Below are positions 18,247-28,180 of a stretch of DNA of 64,000 nt, one piece after another. Both the position numbers and the translations under genes were made by a program. Every line of letters begins with the position of its first letter. Position 1 is the stretch's first letter. The stretch lies in assembly GCA_039105265.1 (NCBI GenBank), contig JAPFFF010000054.1, positions 186,001-250,000 of the forward strand, in the 5' to 3' direction. The notes below the pieces were generated by a model, which saw only the letters and a list, made by a program, of their open reading frames with translations, made no database searches and was not told the origin of the DNA. The stretch is from Tritrichomonas musculus (taxonomy: Eukaryota > Parabasalia > Tritrichomonadida > Tritrichomonadidae).

Positions 18247-21200
18247 TTAATTGTCATATTCTTCATCACCATAACCGCTAGAATAAGAATCAGTTTGAAG
18301 CTGTTTTAGATTTTCATATTTATTTGGAGACATTTTTACATTTGGAATATTATTATATGCCGGATCTATATCGCCTGTCAAAAGAGGCGGTAAATCATTA
18401 ACCACATTATTATTATCATTATTATTGTTGTTGTTAGAATTTTCATTGTCAACTTGTTTCTTATTTTTGCTTTGATCAACATTATCAGGAATTGAATTCA
18501 TATTTGGCCTTACATTTGTATTTGTGTTTCCTTTTTTAGTATTTAAAGGAAGCTTTGTTTGTCCATTTTTTTTATTTTTATTGTCATCAACATCATCATT
18601 ATAAGAGTACGAATTGTCATTGTCTTCGTCATACGCGTAGCTGTACGAGTAATAATCGCTGCTGTTGTCCAGTTTGACGAGCACGACTGGCTTCTTTTTA
18701 ACGGTGTTATTATTGATCACGTTTCTTCTTAAAGGAGGGCCGTTAAGCATTCTATTTGGAAATGGCTTTATCAAGGGCCTGATGCCGCTTTTAATGACAG
18801 GCAAAGGCGCCTGTTTTTTGTCATTTTGAGCAGGTTTTTTGCTTTCAAGTTCTTCTGAGTAGTAGTCGTAATCATCGTCGTAATCGTAGTCTTTCTTTGG
18901 CGGCAACTTTTTCTGTGTTTTTTGATCGACTGAGAGGGCACTTTTTGGAGGACTTCTTGCTGGTGATGGAAGCGACAATTCTTCTTCTTCTTCTTCGAGA
19001 ATGAGTGAAGGAATCTCGTTTTCACTCTGGTTTGATTCATCCGGAGGAAGAGTGAGTGAAATGTCGGTTCGTTTTGAGTTCGGATGCTTGCAATAGAGAG
19101 CAAAAGTGCGCCTCTTTGAGCCATTCTTGTCGAAGCTGTTGTCTCCATTCTCGTTGTTCGTGCTGTACTCGTCCTCGTCGTCGTCCGAATGGAAGCTGAA
19201 GATGTAAGGATCGCTTCCGTTGACGTTGATTGACTTGTCGTGGTAGAGGCCGAAAAAGTTGCCGGTTTTAATAACGGGCATTTCGGTGACTTCGAACTCG
19301 TTGCCTTCGCACAAGAGCGGATTGGTGACAGCAACTTCAGGCTGTGCTGGCTGTGGCAGTTGTATTTCTTCATTCTCCTCTCTGAAGTAGAATGGATACT
19401 TGTTCTGGCTCTCCTTGTAGAAGACGGTGAATGGCTTGACAAAATCATCTGGCGCTTTAATTAAACAAAGCGAGATGATCTTCGCAATGTCTTCAAAGCC
19501 AATCTTCTGTCGCTTGAAGAGGTACTCGATGTCGTGTATTGGAAACGAGCACTTGCACGACAATTCGTCGTTGCCAACAAACTCAATGAAGTCAATGAGC
19601 TGCTCCTTGTTGAGTGGATGAAGGCCATCACACATGAGGCACCTCAAAGCTGGCATCTTCAAAATGCTCGGATTCGTGTAAGTGTGGAAGCTCTCCGAGG
19701 TATTCTGAACAGAGCTCTGATTAATAGGAATATTAGAAGCAAATTGATCACTACCAAACTTCTCGTTAGAATTAGTATTATTCAAATTAATATTATCATT
19801 ATCATTGTTGTTTGTTAAATTGGTGTTACTATTGTTGTTTGTTAAATTGGTGTTGCTGTTGTTGTTTGTTAAATTGGTGTTGCTGTTGTTGTTTATTAAA
19901 TTGGTGTTACTATTGTTGTTTGTTAAATTGTTGTTGCTGTTGTTGTTTGTTAGATTGGTGTTGCTGTTGTTGTTGATGGTCGAATAACTGATGTCTTCAC
20001 TGGTGTCAAAGTTCATTTTGCTTTTGTTTATGTTGTTGATAACAAGCGATTTAAGGTACTGGAAACATCGGCTCCCTCCGTGGCTGTTTGATATGTCCAA
20101 GCATCTGATTTTCGACACCGAGACGGCCTTCAAGAGACGAGGTGTGAGTGACTCCAAGCTTACCTTGTTGAATCTTCTGCACGTGAGTTTTGACAGAGAG
20201 TTGCTGGACGCAATGAACCTGCAGAAGTCATCGAAGCACTTCGAGTCCTTCGGGCAGAAGCAGCCGCTGACAGACAGCTCAAGCAAGCTTGTCTGCATTT
20301 CCAAGAACGACATGAAGTACGTTGAAATTGGATTGAAGTCCCATTTCAAGCATCTAAACATTCTCAAATCCTCCTTTTTCTTTGTGAAATCATTCACGAG
20401 TCTCATGAACATTTTATCGAGGTTGTTGAAGTCATCGTCAGAAGCATTCATCTGCACAAGTGAAAGAACAGAGTCATTGTTAATTGACCTGAAAAGTGAA
20501 TTCAAAAAAGGAACAAGAATTCCGTACGGAAAGCTGATATAATCAAGAATGATGACGGTTAGAAAAGACGGAATATTGAATTTAAGGTCCTTAAGAAATG
20601 CTGGTTGATATGTGTCTACAGTGTTAAAGCTTAAATTCAATACACTCAAATTATTCGAAAATTTTGAATCCGTTTTGATCGTATTCAAAATTTGATTGAT
20701 CGGAATGTCGCAATTGACAATCGACAAAGACTTGATTTGCTGCGGAACATTCTTCAGAAGCTTGTCATAGTCAAGGGCCTCAACTTCATCTATGTAAAGT
20801 GATGTGAAGTCAGGGCATTGTTGAAGTGATGTCAAAAAAGTGTTTATGAAAAAGTCAACGACGGTTTTATTTGAAAAAGAATTATGGAATTCAAGTGCTT
20901 GTATTTTTTTAATACTTATATATTGACTAATTAAATTTAAATGATTTTCTGTAAAGTTTGAATTCGAAAATGAAAGTCCGACCATTTTTGAATTCAAATC
21001 TTGTTTGATTTTATTCAAGAAATCTTCAAAAGATACAGTGTCGTTTTGATATTGGGAATCTCCATCGATCGAAAGATTCTGTAATGAACTTATGTCGTTT
21101 ATATAGTTGTTAAGAATCATAAATACATTATTTGTATTATATTGCTTAATTGATAAGAATCTCGCTGAAGGTAAAAGAGGAAGCGTTTCAAATATAAGTT

Positions 21201-21789
21201 TGGTAGCGTATTCATGATTTTTGTATGAACATAATTCAATTGATTTGCGGTGAAAGAGAATACTGAAACGAAATCGAATTTGATCAAATATATCATTTGA
21301 TTGTGCATCGAAATTAAAAAATTCATCTCTTAATGAAGATTCAAGATGACAAAAAGCACCATAATATGATGGGATACTCGTTAAATTCATTCTTGAATTT
21401 GGTAAGTTATCCACATTAATTTCTAAATGAATACGACTTATTCCTGAATTTGTTAATAAATGCTGAATGACATAAAATAACGAATCTACTAAGCCTTCTT
21501 TTGTTTGTGTCCAATTATTTGGTAAAGCGATTTTTATCTGCGATTCTTTCTCAAATATAAGTATAATTTTCTTTTTATCAATGTAAATATTATTTATTTT
21601 GAAAAGATTGTATTTATGTTTTCGCATTCTTTTTGAAAAATAGAATAAGTTTCGTTCTGTTAAAATAATTAATCTTTTTTTTGTAATAAATAAATTTTTT
21701 TGAACGCGGCATTCACGAGCAAAAATTGGGGTTTCATTTTCAGCATCAACCATCAGAAAAGCTTCTTCAAACTTGCTTGAAGATTGCAT
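18247..21789 (-). CDS. CARMIL-like leucine-rich repeat protein with disordered acidic tail
   Basis: 1180 residues. Residues 1-130 are beta-rich with a final helix, consistent with the PH-like domain that opens CARMIL proteins. About 140-600 is an irregular leucine-rich repeat solenoid (KKIQALEFHNSF, FSNNLSVLNLSFN, SLLELSVSGC). Residues 610-690 are a Asn/Thr/Ser/Leu tandem repeat. About 760-1180 is disordered and rich in Asp/Tyr/Ser/Pro, including YDDDYDYYSEE and DYYSYSYAYDEDND blocks. CARMILs regulate actin capping protein at membranes; the order PH-like, LRR, disordered tail fits, but I cannot identify a capping-protein-interaction motif. Codon use in the C-terminal half is richer in G/C than its neighbours. 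Alternative: a generic trichomonad LRR protein. Confidence 0.65.
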   Translation of the reverse strand: MQSSSKFEEAFLMVDAENETPIFARECRVQKNLFITKKRLIILTERNLFYFSKRMRKHKYNLFKINNIYIDKKKIILIFEKESQIKIALPNNWTQTKEGLVDSLFYVIQHLLTNSGISRIHLEINVDNLPNSRMNLTSIPSYYGAFCHLESSLRDEFFNFDAQSNDIFDQIRFRFSILFHRKSIELCSYKNHEYATKLIFETLPLLPSARFLSIKQYNTNNVFMILNNYINDISSLQNLSIDGDSQYQNDTVSFEDFLNKIKQDLNSKMVGLSFSNSNFTENHLNLISQYISIKKIQALEFHNSFSNKTVVDFFINTFLTSLQQCPDFTSLYIDEVEALDYDKLLKNVPQQIKSLSIVNCDIPINQILNTIKTDSKFSNNLSVLNLSFNTVDTYQPAFLKDLKFNIPSFLTVIILDYISFPYGILVPFLNSLFRSINNDSVLSLVQMNASDDDFNNLDKMFMRLVNDFTKKKEDLRMFRCLKWDFNPISTYFMSFLEMQTSLLELSVSGCFCPKDSKCFDDFCRFIASSNSLSKLTCRRFNKVSLESLTPRLLKAVSVSKIRCLDISNSHGGSRCFQYLKSLVINNINKSKMNFDTSEDISYSTINNNSNTNLTNNNSNNNLTNNNSNTNLINNNSNTNLTNNNSNTNLTNNNSNTNLTNNNDNDNINLNNTNSNEKFGSDQFASNIPINQSSVQNTSESFHTYTNPSILKMPALRCLMCDGLHPLNKEQLIDFIEFVGNDELSCKCSFPIHDIEYLFKRQKIGFEDIAKIISLCLIKAPDDFVKPFTVFYKESQNKYPFYFREENEEIQLPQPAQPEVAVTNPLLCEGNEFEVTEMPVIKTGNFFGLYHDKSINVNGSDPYIFSFHSDDDEDEYSTNNENGDNSFDKNGSKRRTFALYCKHPNSKRTDISLTLPPDESNQSENEIPSLILEEEEEELSLPSPARSPPKSALSVDQKTQKKLPPKKDYDYDDDYDYYSEELESKKPAQNDKKQAPLPVIKSGIRPLIKPFPNRMLNGPPLRRNVINNNTVKKKPVVLVKLDNSSDYYSYSYAYDEDNDNSYSYNDDVDDNKNKKNGQTKLPLNTKKGNTNTNVRPNMNSIPDNVDQSKNKKQVDNENSNNNNNNDNNNVVNDLPPLLTGDIDPAYNNIPNVKMSPNKYENLKQLQTDSYSSGYGDEEYDN
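19806..19967. repeat. 27-bp coding minisatellite, six copies
   Basis: Six tandem 27-bp units (TGTTGTTTGTTAAATTGGTG core on the + strand) encode NNNSNTNLT on the reverse strand in the CARMIL-like gene. The unit is a multiple of three, so copy-number changes keep the frame. Confidence 0.9.
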
Positions 21790-22597
21790 TATACATGAAG
21801 ATTTTATCTAACCTTTTCAATGAATTATTTCAAATTTTGAGTTGTTTTTTCAAAAAATGTCGTTTAATAAATATTTGATATATTTCCGATGCTCCGTAGA
21901 GAAAAATAAAATATAGTAATTTATCAATAGCCAAATAATTTATAAAAGATTAAATCTCAAATTACTTGTTTTAAAAATCTATCCTTTTTAACTTTCATCA
22001 ATATTTTTATCTTTTATAAAAGTTTTATACATGTTAATTGTTTAATTGAATATTATATCCAGAGTTTTGAGGTGATATATACGAATTTCATCGTTTGAAT
22101 GCTTAAAAAAGTGTTTCAAGATCTAATCTTTTTAAAAAATTAATATTTATTAGAATGTAGCATTATATATTTAATATCAAGTAAAATTATTTGTTTTTTG
22201 AGGATTTTTATGTGATTTAAATAGAAAGATAAAAATATCATAATTTCAACATTAAAGGTTTATATTTGTAAATATAAAAAATAATAATAATCACTTATTT
22301 AATATTTTATATTTAAGAATATATAAAGTTTTTTAAACCGAAATTAAGATAATCACGATTTTTATATGAAAAAAAATTGTGAAAAAATCGACTATTAATA
22401 CGGCGGGCTTTTTATCTTGTTTGAAAAGTTGGTTTATATTGAATAATATTTATAATTAATTATTTTGTAAGAATTATTAAAATACATTAAAATTATATAT
22501 TATAATACTTTTTATAAAAATCATAAGTATTCCAATATAAAAGTATTTTTATAGAATATACGATAGAAATGAATTCAAATTTTTCGAAAAAAAAAAA
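21790..22597. promoter_or_regulatory. Divergent intergenic region, 808 bp
   Basis: Separates the CARMIL-like gene (-) from the coiled-coil gene (+), so it should hold both promoters. Very AT-rich. I see no ORF, RNA or transposon end. Small GC-bearing words are CGGCGGGC at 22399-22406 and TATACGATAGAAATGAA just before the 22598 start. Confidence 0.4.
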
Positions 22598-25500
22598 ATG
22601 TTAAATATGGAATCATCTTGCGATTCCGATTTATATAGTGTGCAAACTTTTCCGCCTGATGAGTCTGATATCGAAACGCAACTTCTTGCAGAACAAGAAA
22701 ACGATAACAAACAAGATATAATCGATAACTTGCAAAAAGAACTTTCAATTTGCAGAGCTCAATTCGAGCAATCAGCTGCAATCAATAAAAAAATTGAGTC
22801 TGTCCATAGCAAAAATCAAAAATTAACCGAGGCCTTACAAAATCTCCAATCTGAGAAAGAAGATTTGGTGAGAAGGCTTGAAATAAGCATAAAAGCAAAC
22901 GAAGATCTTGAATCAAAAATGAATGATGTGAAATTTACTTCTTCGCAGCAAGTATCACGCGAATCAGCAGACAAAGAACGCGAGTTAGCAAAACTCAAAA
23001 AAGAATACGAAAATACAGTTGAAACAATGTCAAGTAAAATAGAATCGCTCGAAAAAGCAAATGAAAATTTAGAATTAAACAATAAAATGTTATCAAACAA
23101 AATCGATCGCCTATTACAAAATTCAAATCAACATTTTGGTTTTACTTTTTCAGATCCTGATTCATTAATTGAATTTCTTTTACAGCCGCGTGTAGTTGAA
23201 CCAACTCGACAAGAAGAGCCTGTTCCCATTATCGATAATAATGCAGTTTCCATTGTTGAAACCAAAAACCGTTTATTTAAACAAAAATTGAAAGAATCCC
23301 GGCATATATCTCAAAAACTAGTCAAAGAAATCCAGCAATTGAAGATAAAATTACAAGAATCAGAAAAAAGCAAAAAATCAGTCATTCAAAGCTATGAAAA
23401 GCAAATTGAGCAAATCAATGAAGACAATTCCAACAATATATCACTCCTAAACGAAACTGTCAACAACTTAAACGCCAAAATCCAAAAATTAAAGACAGAT
23501 AATCAAAATCTCAAATCAGAAATAAAAGAACTACATGCTCAAAAAATCAATTCAATCCAAAACGATACTACAGTTTCAGAGGCATCGATTCAAATTGAGC
23601 CATTAGACAATAAAAAGCAAAGCCATGTTGTTATAAATGATGAATTTGAAGTTCTCAATCAACGAAATTCAGAACTTTCAGAAAAAGTTCAACTTTTAGA
23701 GAAGAAAAATGAACAACTACAAGCAAAATTAAAAGAAGAGCAAGAAAGTAAAAATCAACTAGAAATACAATTTGAGAACCAAAAAGTTGAATTGAATTCA
23801 TTGAAAGTTGTCCATGATGAAGCGTTACAAGAAGTATCAACATTGAGAGAGTCACTTCACAATAAGTGTCAGGAGCAGCCCAAGAAGAAGACAAACGACA
23901 AGAGCATGCTGCCCAAGCTGAAGATCAAACTAGACGGCCTTAAGAAAAAGATTCAGCTTCTTTCGCAGCAGATTCAAGAGCTGCAGCTTCAAAACGAGAC
24001 GGAGCGGCGACAAAGGGACATCATTGAAGCACGAAGCAGCAGCACCAAGAGCGAGTTAGAAGAAGCGCAAGCCAGGATAGCTTCATTGACGGATGAATTG
24101 TCAATTTTGAGGCAACAAAACGATGAAAAACCGTCACTAACCGTCGAGGATGTCATTCCTAGTTATGCCTGGCGGTTTAGCGAATTTGACCAAGAATTGG
24201 CCCAACGTATTGAAAAAGTTGCATTGAATCCGTTATTACAGCCTGTCTCAAAATTGAATAACGTATACAAAGTGATTCAAAAGTACATCCAAGAAGTTGT
24301 CAAACAAAAAGACGATAGCTTTCAAAATTTGTTTGATGAGATTCAAAATTTGAAAACAAAGGTCAATAAGTTTATCGTCGATATTTCAATTCTTCTATCG
24401 TTGAATCCATTGACGATCTCTGATTTTCTCAATTGTAACGGCAGCGATGCGATTTGTAAGAAATTGTCTCACTTGATTCAAGAGCAAGAAAACTCGAAAA
24501 GAAAAGAGGCTTGTTTTCAGTCATTCGCTGAGTTTTTAATTAGCACTTTTGATAATGAGAGAGCTTTTAATTTAAACGACTTTTGCTCTAATAATAGCGG
24601 CTTTCAGTCATACCTGACAAACTTGAAAAATCAGATGGTTTTATTAAGCACAAAACTCAGTGAAAAATGCAGAAAATTACATGCACTTAAAACCGTTATT
24701 AAAGATCTCAAAAAGTCGACAACAAAAGAAATAACATCATTGAAATCCCAGCTAAACGAACAGAAGAGTATTTCTTCAAATTTGAAAAAAGATAATGACA
24801 TGTTACATGAAATAAATCATAAACTCAAAAGTGAACTTCACTCTTACAAGAAAAATTTTTCGGATTTCCAACAAAAAACAGAAGAAAAAGAATCCTTACT
24901 TCAAGACGAATATGAACAAAAGATCAACAATGCTCAGTCTATTCATTGTATGAGCGAGCAGAGCCTCAAGAAGCAAGTTGATTTGCTTTTAAAAGAAAAA
25001 GAAAATAATCGTTCAACTATAGATAATTATGAATCCTCAATTAACCACTTAAAAACCGTTATTGACAAAGATCAACGTGATATACGTGAAAAAGAGAAGA
25101 TGATTGTCACTCTTACTAGCGAGCGTGATGCAATGCAGGCCCAAGCTGAGTCCAAAATCAAGCAAGAAAAAGAACAGATCATTAAATCCTATGAAAAAGC
25201 AATAAACGAGATCAAGAAACAGTTCGATAACAGTAGAACCGATCTAGAACGCATTTCTTGTGATCTTTCTGCTTCCCTGAAAAAGAACCGAAGTGCAAAG
25301 AATTCTATCGTTACTCTCAAAAAAGAGAAAATGAGACTCGAAAACGAAATTAAAGCTCTTTACGACCAAGTTAAACGTGAAAGACAAATTTCAGAGGCAG
25401 ATGTTAATAATAAAATTATGTCTGCAGAGACAAACTTCTCTAAGAAATTGCACGATTATAAAACTAAATGTGAAAATGAAAAGAAAAGAATCTTTTCTTA

Positions 25501-25693
25501 CGTGGCAAGCGAATTCAGGCAGTTTTTCAATCCTGCTGAAATAATAGACGAAAAGTCGTTCAGATACTTGTTGGCGAGAATTAAGAAAGAGTATGATAAA
25601 TTGTACTATTCGGATACTAATGTTAGAAGACTGGTTGGGGCAGCTCCTCAACAGCCAACTGAAGAAGCAGTCGCTCATTTAATGACATGTTGA
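22598..25693 (+). CDS. Long coiled-coil protein, function unknown
   Basis: 1031 residues. Predicted from composition to be coiled coil over about 40-175, 220-525 and 680-960, with heptad-like Leu/Ile spacing. Breaks at about 175-220 and 530-680 contain globular-looking segments (SYAWRFSEFDQELAQRIEKVA, FQSFAEFLISTFDNERAFNLNDFC). The C-terminal 70 residues (YVASEFRQFFNPAEIIDEKSF, then RRLVGAAPQQPTEEAVAHL) are not coiled coil and look like a conserved end module. Proteins like this are often labelled viral A-type inclusion or TolA-like merely because of the coil; I do not endorse that. The start could be Met1 or Met4. Expected to be cytoskeletal, Golgi- or centrosome-associated, but nothing in the sequence decides. 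Confidence 0.8.
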   Translation: MLNMESSCDSDLYSVQTFPPDESDIETQLLAEQENDNKQDIIDNLQKELSICRAQFEQSAAINKKIESVHSKNQKLTEALQNLQSEKEDLVRRLEISIKANEDLESKMNDVKFTSSQQVSRESADKERELAKLKKEYENTVETMSSKIESLEKANENLELNNKMLSNKIDRLLQNSNQHFGFTFSDPDSLIEFLLQPRVVEPTRQEEPVPIIDNNAVSIVETKNRLFKQKLKESRHISQKLVKEIQQLKIKLQESEKSKKSVIQSYEKQIEQINEDNSNNISLLNETVNNLNAKIQKLKTDNQNLKSEIKELHAQKINSIQNDTTVSEASIQIEPLDNKKQSHVVINDEFEVLNQRNSELSEKVQLLEKKNEQLQAKLKEEQESKNQLEIQFENQKVELNSLKVVHDEALQEVSTLRESLHNKCQEQPKKKTNDKSMLPKLKIKLDGLKKKIQLLSQQIQELQLQNETERRQRDIIEARSSSTKSELEEAQARIASLTDELSILRQQNDEKPSLTVEDVIPSYAWRFSEFDQELAQRIEKVALNPLLQPVSKLNNVYKVIQKYIQEVVKQKDDSFQNLFDEIQNLKTKVNKFIVDISILLSLNPLTISDFLNCNGSDAICKKLSHLIQEQENSKRKEACFQSFAEFLISTFDNERAFNLNDFCSNNSGFQSYLTNLKNQMVLLSTKLSEKCRKLHALKTVIKDLKKSTTKEITSLKSQLNEQKSISSNLKKDNDMLHEINHKLKSELHSYKKNFSDFQQKTEEKESLLQDEYEQKINNAQSIHCMSEQSLKKQVDLLLKEKENNRSTIDNYESSINHLKTVIDKDQRDIREKEKMIVTLTSERDAMQAQAESKIKQEKEQIIKSYEKAINEIKKQFDNSRTDLERISCDLSASLKKNRSAKNSIVTLKKEKMRLENEIKALYDQVKRERQISEADVNNKIMSAETNFSKKLHDYKTKCENEKKRIFSYVASEFRQFFNPAEIIDEKSFRYLLARIKKEYDKLYYSDTNVRRLVGAAPQQPTEEAVAHLMTC

Positions 25694-26029
25694 CTGATAT
25701 GTGAATAACATTTTTTTTTTTATGTTAATAAAATATAATATATGTATATATATATCTTTTTTTTTTGATTTTATTATCATATTTTTTTTCTTAAAAGTAT
25801 TGTATGTTTAAAAAAAAAAAAAAATGATTTTGAACAGATATTATTTCTTTGAAATTTCATATTTAATTTTTTTAAGGTTGGAATATTATAAAAGTCTAAA
25901 ATAAATGTGCGAATTTGCTTGCTTCATTAGTAATATAAAAAAAAAAAATTATAAATATATTATCTATTTAATCTATCTCTATATATTTTTGTAATTACAA
26001 AAATATGTATTATTATCTATGAGGTAGCT
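25694..26029. other. Convergent AT-rich spacer
   Basis: Between the coiled-coil gene and the decayed nucleoside hydrolase. Homopolymer A and T runs and a short TA repeat near 25737-25757; nothing else seen. Confidence 0.5.
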
Positions 26030-27007
26030 TCATTGGTGTCTAATTAAATTGGTGAAAATTTCTTTATATTTATCAAAATCTATTTTTTTGACAATATTTG
26101 TAGCACCTTCATTCTTTTCATCTTTCGATGTTTCAGATATTCCAACTTTTTCACCAGAAAGTGCTATATTTATTCTAAGTTTTTCAGCTTCAATAATACC
26201 TTCAGGGTAGCATACAACGAATGAAGCCAATGGATCTGCCATCTGCATTTCCCCATTAGAAAAGTCAATGACAGGCTGCCATGTTTGTTTGGTGAATTCA
26301 CCAAGAGTTGTATTTTCTTTATTCTTTTGATATAATTCTAAATCTTTTGGAGAGCTGAACAAAAAAGCTTTTGTTAATGTCCATGAGATAAGAGTGATTC
26401 TATCTTGAGGAAAAGTTGAAAAAACTATTTGAGCAGCTTCAGGATCACATATAAAATTAAATTCAGCACATTTTGATTTATTTCCATCATTTTCTGCAGC
26501 ACATCCCATAACAACAATATGTTTGATTCCTTTAAGCATTTTTCTTCAGCTAAACGTAATGCAATTGCGAGGTTTGTTAATGGAGCAATTGATAATTAAA
26601 CAATTCTATCATCAACTTCTCCGGGCTCGCCATTATACTGATGCTTTGAAACACAATCAATAAGTGCTTGAACTGCATGTTTACTTCTGTCAATTTTGAA
26701 ATCGGCTTCATTGATTTGAAAATCTGAATTATTAATATCGCTAAGACCATCTTTTCCATGAATTTCGGGAATTATCATTGGTGTATTAACAAGTGCACGG
26801 CTGTAACCTGCAAAAATTGGTACCTCATCGACTGGTTTCTTTCCAAAAACTAGTAATGTTCGATTTCCGTTTTTTGAACACTTCCGCCAACACAAAAAAT
26901 TCCAAGAACGTCAACGTTAGGTGCATCAAGCGCAAATAGAATAGCAGTTGAATCGTCAACTCCTGAATCTGTATCTATCCAAAGCTTAGTTCTTTGGGAA
27001 TTCCTTT
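26030..27007 (-). pseudogene. Inosine-uridine-preferring nucleoside hydrolase, decayed
   Basis: Segments of one nucleoside hydrolase lie in order on the reverse strand but in different frames. The N-terminal calcium/catalytic motif reads WIDTDSGVDDSTAILFALD (about 26930-26985), followed by VPIFAGYSRALV, a middle region APLTNLAIALRLAEE, and then a 169-residue open stretch from 26539 with IKHIVVMGCAAEN and MADPLASFVV, the C-terminal DPLA calcium-site motif. Two frame changes and an in-frame stop (near 26598) separate the pieces, and some sequence after the first motif is missing. Family members split nucleosides for purine/pyrimidine salvage, which trichomonads depend on, so other intact copies are expected in the genome. 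Without transcripts it is best treated as a pseudogene. Confidence 0.8.
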
Positions 27008-27619
27008 ATAAATATAAACCTTGTTCAAAAAAAATTACCTCCCTCTCAATTTAAAATAATCATATCTTTATATTTTAAATATGAACTAATTTTTTAAAAT
27101 TTGATTAATACTATGATAATTATCTAATATATTATTAATGAAGAATGATGCAATTAAATTGTTTAATAAAAAAGATAAAATGATTTAAAATTTGAAATGG
27201 AGGTAAAGTTTTTTGAACTCAGTTTACAAAATTTTACATCAACGTTAGAAAAGTTGTAATGAATTTTTTTATTTCATTATTTTAATGTATTTGATGAAAA
27301 TCATAGTAAGGATAATAGTATGAGAGCTTATTAAGGTAAAGTATTCAATTTTAAATCTTTCAAAAAGTGAATGAAAGAATGAGTGTTTTATAACTAATAT
27401 CATGATTAAAAAAAATCTTGATTGGAGCAATGTTGATAAAAAACAATAAGTTATAATATTTCGTGTTTGCTTGCTCTTAAATATTTCCAAGAATGAAGAT
27501 ATGATAAGGAACAATCATTAGATCAATAGGAGCAAGTTGGAAAAAAAGGATGATCAACTAGTTTTATCTTTAATTAGATTATGATATATTTTATAGTATT
27601 AAATAATTCAGAAGTTGAA
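27008..27619. other. AT-rich intergenic region before tRNA
   Basis: No supported gene; ORFs here are low-complexity. It includes the 5' flank of the decayed nucleoside hydrolase and of the tRNA. Confidence 0.5.
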
Positions 27620-27701
27620 GGCAGAATGGCCGAGTGGTTAAGGCGTGAGATTCGAAACCTCATGGGTTCATCCCGCATCGGTTCAAATCCGGTTTCTGTC
27701 G
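27620..27701 (+). tRNA. tRNA-Ser(CGA)
   Basis: 82 nt folding as a type II tRNA. The acceptor stem GGCAGAA pairs with TTCTGTC (one G-T) with discriminator G. The A box TGGCCGAGTGG is canonical. The anticodon loop TTCGAAA gives anticodon CGA, decoding UCG serine. The long variable arm (TGGGTTCATCCCGC) is as expected for serine. The T arm has GGTTCAAATCC, matching the B box. A T run follows within four bases as the Pol III terminator. One oddity is an A31-C39 mismatch closing the anticodon stem. No CCA is encoded and there is no intron. Confidence 0.92.
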
Positions 27702-27702
27702 A

Positions 27703-27714
27703 ATTTTTTTTTTT
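27703..27714 (+). terminator. Pol III terminator of tRNA-Ser
   Basis: Uninterrupted T run starting about three bases after the tRNA discriminator base, the standard RNA polymerase III stop. Confidence 0.75.
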
Positions 27715-28180
27715 AAATTGTGAAAATTTATCAGATAGATAAGAACAAAAGTAATTCCATTTTTTCACAATTCTTTGTGTTTTTCAATATAATTCATTCA
27801 ATAAAAATCTGGTATTCGCATAGTTTAACAAAATCAAATCAAATATTATCAATTAGTTATTATTTTCAATAGAGAAATCAAATAAAAATTGCTTCATAAT
27901 GAGGTCCAATAAGGTGAAAATCTCTATTTTTACTTCGAACAAGTACAAGATCAATAATAATTATAATAAGTGCTTTTATTTTTGAATTATTTCTAAGTAT
28001 GCCTACATTTTTAAACGAAATTTTATGGAATTTTTTATTATAAATCATAATCACTAGAGATAATCTAAAAAATAAAAAAATGATCATTTTTATTGATAAT
28101 CGTAAATTTTTCTATACAAAATTGAATACCTATATAAAAATTTAAACCTTTTCAAAGCCGAATAAATTTTTATTGAACTC
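27715..28180. other. AT-rich intergenic region
   Basis: Between the tRNA and the kinase-LRR_5 gene. No gene seen. A near-palindromic AAAATGATCATTTT lies at about 28077-28090, roughly 95 bp before the kinase start. Confidence 0.5.

Noticed and set aside
18771-20542. ORFs on both strands overlapping the CARMIL-like gene, including a 225-codon Ser/Thr-rich frame
   Set aside because: They are alternative-frame readings of the low-complexity tail and LRR region; the 1180-codon frame is continuous and has the domain pattern.
22598-25693. Viral A-type inclusion protein label for the long coiled-coil gene
   Set aside because: Such labels come from generic coiled-coil similarity; no inclusion-protein domain is visible.
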